Below are positions 54,192 to 58,889 of a DNA stretch of 58,889 nucleotides, piece by piece; the stretch's first letter is position 1, and each line of letters starts with the position of its first letter. The notes under the pieces are model-generated. The model saw only the letters and a list, made by a program, of their open reading frames with translations, did not search any database and was not told the origin of the DNA. Source of the DNA: Branchiostoma floridae. Taxonomy: Eukaryota > Chordata > Leptocardii > Amphioxiformes > Branchiostomatidae. The stretch is from NCBI RefSeq assembly GCF_000003815.2, contig NC_049991.1:19426822-19485710 (forward strand), read 5' to 3'. The translations under genes and the position numbers were made by a program.

Positions 54192-54530
54192 GTATGATAC
54201 AGTTTTAAACTTTATAACTGTACACAAAAAGAAAGTGATTTAATTACCAACAAGCTGTCGATCAGTCCTCTAATCCTTTTCAAGTTGTAATGACCCAAAG
54301 TCTATATACAACATGTATGTCAAACATCCATACTGAAAGTGTAACATCAGCAAAGTATCAAAGTTGCTTGGAAGTTGGTATCAGCCCCCGCCTCAGTTGA
54401 GTGAAAGCTGATGGGCTCTGGTGTGTGACATAGGCTTTGGGTCATTACAACTTGAAAAGGATCAGAGAACTGATCAAAAGCTTGCTGAAAAGCACTTTTA
54501 TCGATTATAAAGTTTAGAATTGTATCATAT
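54192..54530. mobile_element. Foldback element family 3
   Basis: Inverted arms of about 110 nt (54192-54305 and about 54430-54530) share ATGATACA, TTTAAACTTTATAA-like, CTTTTCAAGTTGTAATGACC and CAAAG(T/C)CTAT. The right arm holds the hairpin GATCAG-AGAA-CTGATC (about 54459-54474). The corresponding left-arm stem keeps pairing through a G-T wobble. Confidence 0.82.
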
Positions 54531-54547
54531 TGCAGTTTTGTAGGTTG

Positions 54548-54625
54548 CGTGGTCCAGTGGTTGACCAGTCCTCTGGAACTAGAAGTCGCGAGTTCATATC
54601 TGCAACCCTCATGCCGACCACTAGA
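54548..54625 (+). mobile_element. tRNA-derived SINE head, GGTCCAGTGG family
   Basis: A-box TGGTCCAGTGG (54550-54560), CTCTGGAACTAGAAGTCGCG and a B-box-like GAGTTCATATC. Only the head is recognisable. Confidence 0.65.
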
Positions 54626-54714
54626 AAATGTTGCAGTTCTTAGGATGGGACTGGAAGCTGTTCATTGTGCATAGCCCAAAAAAGCTACCTGTAGGAAATT
54701 TACTTGGTACAATG

Positions 54715-55088
54715 CAGGGTTGTAGCCAGCCTGAAATCATTTTCAGTCCCCTTCATTTTGAATGGGAATCCTATCGAGTACCGAAGGCATGGCGTGACGT
54801 TGCCTGTCATTTCTAGGGGGTCTGCTGGGTCCCAGAAAAGTTTTCAATCAAGACCCTCTGAAACTATTTCCTGCATTTTGAGGTGCAGATTTTGCTTGTA
54901 GACTAAGCTGTTCAATGGCATCTGTTTTGGTAAAGAAGAACACATGGGTTTCAGTTTTTTTAACTTTGTTATATCTTTACATATCAATTTTTGTCTGTCC
55001 CAGGGGACGGAACGGGGAAAACTTTTTTCAGTCCCTAACTGCAAAATTCCATCAAAGGACTGAAGGACAGGTACTGGCTACAACCCTG
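54715..55088. mobile_element. hAT-type MITE with 8-bp TSD
   Basis: The 374-bp element has perfect 15-bp inverted termini, CAGGGTTGTAGCCAG and CTGGCTACAACCCTG. It is flanked by exact GTACAATG duplications (54707-54714 and 55089-55096). The open frames at 54628-54901 and 54844-55097 overlap it and are not genes. Confidence 0.95.
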
Positions 55089-55096
55089 GTACAATG

Positions 55097-55540
55097 AACT
55101 GTAGATACTATGTAGTAGTCTATGATACTATGTACTATGCACAGTATTTACAATTCATTGTACCAATGATGCTATCATTCTATTTTCTCTATCATGACCA
55201 GTGGAAGAGTTAGCTCTTTAGTAACCAATGGACAATTGCATAGTACTGCCTCGATTGCCCTGGCCTCTTACAATCTAACTTGGTACAACCAGGAATCGAA
55301 CTTGAATGTCTTTGTACATTAAATGGCGCTGGCTGAGGCGTCCTGATCTCTTAGATTGAATCTTAGTCTGTTACCAGGCGGTGCCTGTTTGTGTAGCGTG
55401 ATAATTTGATGGCCACACATTACGTGCCAAGATTGATACACTTAAGTCTTGTGCTTAACACTTGTACTTATGTTTTGTACCATACAAAAATTCATATTTT
55501 TCGAGAACTATCGGAGAGTGAACTTTGCTATCACCAAACA
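55097..55540. other. Unannotated stretch
   Basis: Short local repeats of 'actatgtag/actatgcac' near 55100-55145. No gene recognised. Confidence 0.3.
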
Positions 55541-55690
55541 AAGTAGGGGCATCTTCTCTGGATAGTTTTAAACAACGCTTGCAGATAGATGAGCAAAAGT
55601 TAGGTCTGACAGGTTGTTCAGTGTAATAAAACCAGCTGCTGCTGCGCCACATGCCTGCGAAGGGCAGTTATACCTGCTAATATAGATACA
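55541..55690 (+). pseudogene. LINE RT C-terminal fragment (same family as 28920-29337)
   Basis: The frame reads ASSLDSFKQRLQIDEQK to a stop at 55624-55626, matching SSLDSFKERLQIDVQK of the minus-strand remnant. The 3' region (CATGCCTGCGAAGGGCAGTT, ATAGATACAGATG) also matches. Only the last roughly 25 codons plus UTR remain. Confidence 0.78.
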
Positions 55691-55841
55691 GATGTGATAT
55701 GAAAACCAGTAAAGGCACTTGGCACAATAATGAATTTGTTTTCTCACTCTTCATGCCATAAGGTTTCAATATCTGTGAAAAATTTTTGTAGCCTTGTTGT
55801 GCAAGTCGGTTGTGATGAAGTGAGAAAACAAATGTGTAAAC

Positions 55842-56316
55842 CAGGGCTGTCTCCAGGATTTGCCCGTCCTGGGATGGAAATTTGCTTGTTGGGACGGAAA
55901 ATAATTTTACCTCAGGCCACACCAATTTAATTTCTTGGTTCACGGATTTTTTCATAAAAAATATGGAGCGAGAGGGCGAAATAAAAATAAAAATAAAAAT
56001 TGTAAAATGGTTGGGGTAAAGGTAACAGCACCTGTACCCACACTTTAAGGAGCTTATAATATAAAGGCCAATTTGCTACACCAGAAAGTTGGTGAATGGC
56101 TTCATTAATGGTGAAAATTTGCTGAGTGGTAATTTTTATTTTTCTATTTTTTTCCAAAAAATAGGAGTGAGCGAATCCGTGAACCAAGAAATTGAATTGG
56201 TGTGGCCTCATCCATACCAAAAATTACATGAATCTGTTGAGTATGTATTTGTAGGAAAATCAAGGACATGGGCTCCCAAACAAAGAGCGGGACAGAAAAG
56301 TATGAAGACAGCCCTG
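55842..56316. mobile_element. hAT-type MITE hosting a nested MITE
   Basis: Termini CAGGGCTGTCTCC and AGACAGCCCTG are flanked by exact GTGTAAAC duplications (55834-55841 and 56317-56324). Without the nested Harbinger-like MITE (55915-56207 plus one TCA copy) it is about 179 bp. Same terminal family as 2150-2368. Confidence 0.94.
55915..56207 (+). mobile_element. Harbinger-like MITE, copy B (nested)
   Basis: The 293-bp element has GGCCACACCAATTTAATTTC and mirror-image GGTGTGGCC termini, flanked by TCA (55912-55914 and 56208-56210). Internally it lacks the segment around CTAATCCAAAACATAAAG present in copy A, so it is about 75 bp shorter. Confidence 0.93.
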
Positions 56317-56660
56317 GTGTAAACCCAGCCTCCATATAAAATACAGCTACGATAGACACAGAATCTTATTCAGAGAATTATGAATTCCATACAAAGCATA
56401 TGAAATGTGGGTCTCCGGTTCTCGATGACTTGTCATTTGGCTGTCAGCCATTTTGTCTTCAATTTGAGTTTGTTAATTCCCCTTTTCCCCTCTGGAGCAT
56501 TCAACAAACGGATGATCTACTGGAGGTGCGATGGTAATTAGGTTTGTGTCACTAAATCTGTCAACCAAATGCATAACAGGGCCATGTTAACTCAATTACT
56601 TATTTAGCAGTTCCCCCTATGGTAACACATAAAATCATTATTCTCTTTATATCTTTACTA
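56317..56660. other. Unannotated stretch
   Basis: No gene or repeat recognised between the two MITE insertions. Confidence 0.3.
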
Positions 56661-56663
56661 TAA

Positions 56664-57028
56664 GGCCACACGGATTTAATTTCTTGGTTCACGGATTCGC
56701 TCGCGCCTATTTTTTGGAAAAAAAAAAAAAAAAAATTACTACTCAGCAAATTTTCACCATTAATGAAACCATTCACCAACTTTCTGGTGTAGCAAATTGG
56801 CCTTTATATTATAAGCTCCTTAAAGTGTGGGTACAGGTGCTGTTACTGTACAAAAATAGTGTTTTTGTACTTTTTTCAAGCTGAAAACTTTTTATTCTTT
56901 ATGTTTTGGATTAGCCGTTACCTTTACCCCAACCATTTTACAATTTTTATTTTTATTTTTGTTTCGCCCTCTCGCTCCATATTTTTTATGAAAAAATCCG
57001 TGAACCAAGAAATTAAATTGATGTGGCC
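56664..57028 (-). mobile_element. Harbinger-like MITE, copy C (inverted)
   Basis: The 365-bp element is in opposite orientation to copies A and B, flanked by TAA (56661-56663 and 57029-57031). It retains the full internal region (CTAATCCAAAACATAAAGAA on minus, CAGCTTGAAAAAAGTAC) like copy A. A 17-A tract lies near the left end. Confidence 0.93.
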
Positions 57029-57031
57029 TAA

Positions 57032-57688
57032 CCTCTGCCTGACAAGGCATTCTCACTGGTGCAGATCATTTTTGCCCCTTAAATTTCTTAATCAAATTAA
57101 AAGAAGGTCTAGCAGATAGATCCTACAGATACCTTGGATGTCTGCCTTGGTCACAGATACATGATTTTGGAGGTAACCCCAGATTTTGCTTAATCAGCTC
57201 ATTTTGTGATATGACATTCATCTACTGTAACAGTTTCATTCCTACATGTATATCAACAGTTTTGCTATGATCAGAATCATAAAATATTGTCCCAATTTGC
57301 CGTAGTTCTACGAAGGGCTCATGGTAAATCCTCTATTCAGGGCAACCCTTTTGCAGGCCACAGCTTGGATATATATCATTGCACATCTGCTTGCCTATCA
57401 GAGGCAGTTACTTAACATTGTACCATCACCTCACCTCACCAGTCGTGTGTATGTATTAATCTGATACAATTTGATTTCTGTGTTATCCTCAGTATACACT
57501 AGTTTTATGCTGGAATCAGTTGGATGATATGCATGCACAATTATGTCATTGTTGTTGTTTTTTTGGAGATGAATTGTATATGTTAATAAGGCTTTGGAAA
57601 GTGGCTTCATCTGTAGATCATACCCTTGAGACCAATAAAGTAAATGAAAAAAAAAAAAAAAAGTTCCTTCATATTATCATGATGTAAT
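57032..57688. other. Probable retroelement 3' end with poly(A)
   Basis: AATAAAG at about 57634 is followed by a run of about 17 A at 57645-57661, suggesting the 3' end of an inserted polyadenylated sequence on the plus strand. Upstream I recognise no coding sequence. Confidence 0.4.
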
Positions 57689-58076
57689 ACGTTTATGAAG
57701 GTTAGACATCCAGGTAAGCAATATTCAAATACAATTCAATCTCTACAACTGGATAAAAAATGGATATTTACTTCCAGACGTTTCGAGTGACATCCATCAC
57801 TCTTCTTCAGCAAAAGTAGAATGAACTAGTCAGAACAATTCAATACCAGTACAGCTAACTAGAAAAACTGGTTTAACCACTAAATTGTTAGGATCATATG
57901 CAAAAGGTTACACAAATGTAAATCATGTTTGGATAGTTCCTATGGTGAGACAATACCATTGTTCTGACTAGTTCATTCTACTTTTGCTGAAGAAGAGTGA
58001 TGGATGTCACTCGAAACGTCTGGAAGTAAATATCCGTTTTTTATCCAGTTGTAGAGATTGAATTGTATTTGAATAT
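57689..58076 (-). mobile_element. Foldback retroelement family 1, complete copy (Penelope-like?)
   Basis: The two arms, 57721-57839 and 57958-58076, are inverted copies of 119 nt with a single mismatch (118/119) around a 118-nt loop. Outside the left arm lies ACGTTTATGAAGGTTAGACA followed by TCCAGG, the 3' end on the minus strand. The 11-bp duplication CATGATGTAAT flanks it (57678-57688 and 58077-58087). Each arm carries CTGAAGAA-GAGTGA-TGGATG-TCACTC-GAAACGTC. The Penelope-like assignment is inference: pseudo-LTRs with inverted copies and hammerhead-like motifs are known in that class. Confidence 0.88.
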
Positions 58077-58156
58077 CATGATGTAATGTTCTAACTAAAA
58101 GCTACATGTTTGACAGCCATATAATCATAATCTTTTGTATGGACTTCTCTGTAGCC

Positions 58157-58447
58157 TAGTGTTCTAGCCAGCATGAAAGTTTTTGCATTCCCTGGATTTT
58201 TAATGGAAATTCTGTCAAAGGCACGGTGGTCCTAAGGGGTCTGGGGCATGCTCCTCCAGGAAAAGTTTGAAATCCAGACCCTCTGAAATGCTATTATTTT
58301 GAGGAGCAAATTTTGCTGGCAGCATCAGCTCTGTCCAATCAATATCTTTACATGCTGACTTTTATCCTTCAAGGGGGATGGAATGGTCCGTCCCCAGCGT
58401 CAAAATTCCGTCAAAGGACGGAAGGACGGATGCTAGCTAGAACCCTG
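58157..58447. mobile_element. hAT-type MITE
   Basis: The 291-bp element has termini TAGTGTTCTAGCCAGC (left, two changes) and GCTAGCTAGAACCCTG. It is flanked by CTGTAGCC (58149-58156) and CTGTGTCC (58448-58455), an 8-bp duplication with one mismatch. Same family as 17245 and 54715. The open frame at 58313-58537 overlaps it. Confidence 0.88.
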
Positions 58448-58455
58448 CTGTGTCC

Positions 58456-58889
58456 ATTGACTGTTGAGGAAAATCCTAGATTCTGGACTTGCACCTTTGT
58501 CCCTTTGTTAGTCCCTGACCATAAATACTGCATGTGAACTGTACATGCCCCTACTACTGATCATACTACATATAAACCCCGCTCTTGAATGGGCTATAAA
58601 ATTGCTTAATTTGTTATGCACTTTATAATAGAGTACATACAAGGCAACTGTGGCTAATTAAAGAGACGCAAACCTCCAAGGAAAAAGAATAATTATGCTA
58701 GAGCTCTTTTGCAATGTATCTTGGAGCAAGGAAGTAGCTATTATTAGAAGCATATTGTGGAACTATAATTATTTTACAGTCTGGCAGAGTCAAAACTAAT
58801 GGCTTTCATTTGCTCTTTTTTTCCCACTTAACATTATATGTATGTAGGTCTCCATTCTACGATCTTTGCTGTTCTGCCGTCTCCCACTC
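58456..58889. other. Unannotated stretch
   Basis: No gene or repeat recognised up to the end of the window. Confidence 0.3.

Noticed and set aside
54628-55097. Overlapping frames over a hAT MITE
   Set aside because: They span the MITE boundaries and have no transposase motifs.
57987-58020. Complete, active hammerhead ribozyme
   Set aside because: The catalytic-strand look-alikes and stem are present, but I could not place a cleavage strand with matching stem III outside the inverted arm, and an extra A sits before the stem. I kept it as a candidate finding only.

Overview
The window looks like intergenic or intronic DNA from an invertebrate deuterostome genome, most likely a lancelet (Branchiostoma). 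That is an inference from the AT-rich base composition, the dense mixture of short DNA transposons, several tRNA-derived SINE families, piggyBac/mariner/hAT/Harbinger-like remnants, non-LTR retrotransposon tails and three assembly gaps (9371-9470, 12846-13089, 53246-53345). I found no intact host protein-coding gene, rRNA or functional tRNA. All open frames are short, and those I can recognise belong to transposable elements.

Layout. Positions 1-6060 hold a local repeat array (about 1166-3620) into which a tRNA-SINE, a hAT-type MITE, a second SINE and a Harbinger-like MITE have inserted. It is followed by a 163-bp tandem repeat (4214-4760) and two copies of a roughly 600-bp unit with CCAAT/TATA-like motifs (4702-6062). 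Positions 6.1-13.4 kb hold decayed MITEs, a foldback element spanning an assembly gap, a tandem array of about 350-bp units and a LINE 3' remnant. Positions 13.4-20.4 kb hold hAT and TA-target MITEs with clean target-site duplications, a Penelope-like foldback copy, a 183-bp duplication and a GC-richer unique block. Positions 23.46-25.53 kb hold a deleted piggyBac element nested in a SINE at a TTAA site. Positions 26.8-35 kb hold a duplicated Harbinger-type MITE, SINEs, two LINE remnants on the minus strand and foldback elements. Positions 35.5-45.8 kb hold a SINE, a tetranucleotide microsatellite, TA-target MITEs and several tandem duplications. Positions 46.3-46.9 kb hold a deleted mariner element. 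Positions 47.8-58.9 kb hold further duplications, foldback retroelements, SINEs and hAT MITEs, one with a Harbinger MITE nested inside it.

The strongest biology is in the mobile DNA. Many elements keep exact target duplications (8 bp for hAT, TTAA for piggyBac, TA for mariner and related MITEs, TAA/TCA for Harbinger-type, 11-14 bp for SINE and retroelement copies), and three insertions can be read against paralogous or reconstructed empty sites. The most unusual items are inverted-repeat retroelements with arms of about 119 nt. They share a 3' end and carry a covarying stem flanked by CTGAWGAA and GAAACGTC, which resembles a hammerhead-ribozyme core, as has been reported for Penelope-like elements. 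Separately, many tandem duplications have nucleosome-sized units (about 127-183 bp).
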